Shown here: piece by piece, positions 62,994 through 64,000 of the stretch | How positions within the stretch are numbered: the stretch's first letter is position 1 | How the letters are laid out: every line of letters starts with the position of its first letter | DNA from: Burkholderia lata | GTDB taxonomy: Bacteria; Pseudomonadota; Gammaproteobacteria; Burkholderiales; Burkholderiaceae | Reading direction: 5' to 3' | Assembly: GCF_000012945.1 (NCBI RefSeq) | Contig: NC_007510.1 | Span: 806,001 to 870,000, forward strand | Length of the DNA: 64,000 nt | Notes under the pieces: generated by a model | The model's database searches: none | Told to the model about the DNA's origin: nothing | Seen by the model: the letters and a program-made list of their open reading frames with translations, nothing else | Position numbers and translations under genes: made by a program

Positions 62994-64000
62994 TCAGCGC
63001 GCGTACGCCATGACCGCGCCATCCACCACCAGTGCGACACGTTCGCCGACGGCCGGACACCGGTGTCCCGGCACGCGTGCGCGCACGAGCACGTCGCCAT
63101 CGGCATCGAGGCGTACGAGCACGTCGGCGTCCTGGCCCGCGAACTGCGCGGCTTCGACGCGCGCCGTATGGCCGCGCGCCGCGTCGGCGTGCGTGACCGG
63201 CACGATGCCGATCTGCTCGGGACGCAGCATCGCATCGGCCGGCCCGTCGGGCAGCGGCGCGACGAGCGGCAGTTCGCCGAGCGCGCAGGCGATGCGCATG
63301 CTGCGCACGTGACCGGCGAGCAGCACGGCCTGCCCGACGAACGACGCGACGTCGCGCGTGACGGGCTGCCGGTACAGCATCTGCGGCGCGGCCGTCTGCA
63401 CGAGCCGGCCGTGCCACATCACGGCCACTTCGTCGCCAAGCGTCATCGCTTCGGGCTGGTCGTGCGTGACGAGAACCGAGGTCGCGCCCGCTGCCGCGAG
63501 CGCATCCGCGACCGCGCTGCGCGTTTCGTGGCGCAGCGACGTGTCGAGCGCCGAGAACGGTTCGTCGAGGATCACGAGCGACGGCTCGGGCGCGAGCGCG
63601 CGAGCCAGCGCGACGCGCTGCTGCTGTCCGCCGGACAGTTGCTGCGGCGCACGGCTCGCATACGACGCGGGCAGCCCGACCATCTCGAGCAGCTCGTCGA
63701 CGCGATGATGGCGCCGCCGCGCCGCGCGCGGCAGCCCGAATGCGATGTTGTCGGCCACCGACAGATGCGGAAACAGCGCGCCTTCCTGCGGCACGTAGCC
63801 GATCCGGCGCTGTTCGGGCGGCAGGTGCACGTCGGGTGCGGCCACGCGGCGCCCGTCGATTTCGACGGTGCCGCGCTCGGCACGCTCGAAGCCGCACAGC
63901 ACGCGCAGCAGGGTGGTCTTGCCGCTGCCGGACGGGCCGAGCAGCGCGAGGCGCGAGCCGCGCCGCACCGTGAGGTCGATGTCGTGCAGGACGGTATGCG
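62994..64000 (-). CDS. ABC transporter ATP-binding protein, FbpC/PotA-like (5' end cut)
   Basis: The C-terminal 335 codons of an ABC ATPase of the iron(III)/polyamine/spermidine type. LALLGPSGSGKTTLLRVLCG is the Walker A, LSGGQQQRVALARALAPEPSLVILDEPFSALD the signature and Walker B, and VTHDQPEAMTLGDEVAVM the switch. A TOBE domain (about the last 110 residues) follows. The frame remains open to the window edge (…VLHDIDLTVRRGSR), so the start lies outside. The partner permease is not in view, so the cargo is unknown. Confidence 0.9.
   Translation of the reverse strand, partial: HTVLHDIDLTVRRGSRLALLGPSGSGKTTLLRVLCGFERAERGTVEIDGRRVAAPDVHLPPEQRRIGYVPQEGALFPHLSVADNIAFGLPRAARRRHHRVDELLEMVGLPASYASRAPQQLSGGQQQRVALARALAPEPSLVILDEPFSALDTSLRHETRSAVADALAAAGATSVLVTHDQPEAMTLGDEVAVMWHGRLVQTAAPQMLYRQPVTRDVASFVGQAVLLAGHVRSMRIACALGELPLVAPLPDGPADAMLRPEQIGIVPVTHADAARGHTARVEAAQFAGQDADVLVRLDADGDVLVRARVPGHRCPAVGERVALVVDGAVMAYAR

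Overview
The window reads as a piece of a Burkholderia chromosome, most likely Burkholderia cepacia complex. The basis is the very high GC coding sequence, the block tolQRAB–ybgC–SDR–glyA–nrdR–minor pilins, the DUF883/YqjE/DUF3318 trio, a 3-hydroxybutyrate-oligomer hydrolase and the closeness of every recognisable protein to beta-proteobacterial families. No rRNA, tRNA, prophage, insertion sequence or CRISPR array was seen. The assignment is by pattern recognition only.

Layout. 1–3.9 kb (minus): tolB (cut by the edge), tolA, tolR, tolQ, ybgC, the envelope-constriction operon. 4–10 kb: an SDR oxidoreductase, then glyA and nrdR, then five overlapping minor-pilin genes. 10–15.3 kb: three small membrane or stress proteins, a 1-Cys peroxiredoxin, glutaryl-CoA dehydrogenase with a divergent IclR regulator, and a GFA-family protein. 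Four 49-bp hairpin repeats lie between gcdH and iclR. 15.4–22.6 kb: a catalytically degenerate EAL protein, divergent from a homogentisate operon (flavoprotein hydroxylase, 76-aa DUF2783 partner, aromatic-acid MFS, hmgA, fahA). 22.6–33.6 kb: four transporters, bluB, a LysR–D-lactate-dehydrogenase pair, a class V aminotransferase and an AraC regulator beside its likely EamA target. 33.9–38.6 kb: xdhA, xdhB and an xdhC that lacks its N-terminal domain, with repeat sequence at the break. 38.7–43.1 kb: SnoaL-like protein, LysR, 2-hydroxychromene-2-carboxylate isomerase-like protein, membrane-anchored TAXI protein, BON protein. 43.2–50.7 kb: 3-hydroxybutyrate oligomer hydrolase, S10 carboxypeptidase lipoprotein, TauE/SafE permease, DHA2 efflux pump. 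50.8–56 kb: a FrnE-like DsbA protein, then a dau-like D-amino-acid locus (YheO/DauR regulator, ornithine-cyclodeaminase-family reductase, binding protein, FAD dehydrogenase) with paired palindromes in its divergent promoter. 56.4–59.3 kb: a secreted, almost uncharged protein of repeated 44-residue units. 59.5–63 kb: an ECF sigma/anti-sigma cluster with a YxFxxD-motif protein, a cupredoxin, a LolA-like protein and an SRPBCC protein. The edge cuts an ABC ATPase.

Most of the window is ordinary housekeeping and catabolic chromosome. The parts most worth attention are the giant uncharged repeat protein, the tandem and dispersed hairpin repeats (including the one at the broken xdhC), the paired GTCTA-N3-TAGAC sites of the dau-like locus, the two-component hydroxylase in the homogentisate operon, and the ECF sigma/cupredoxin cluster.
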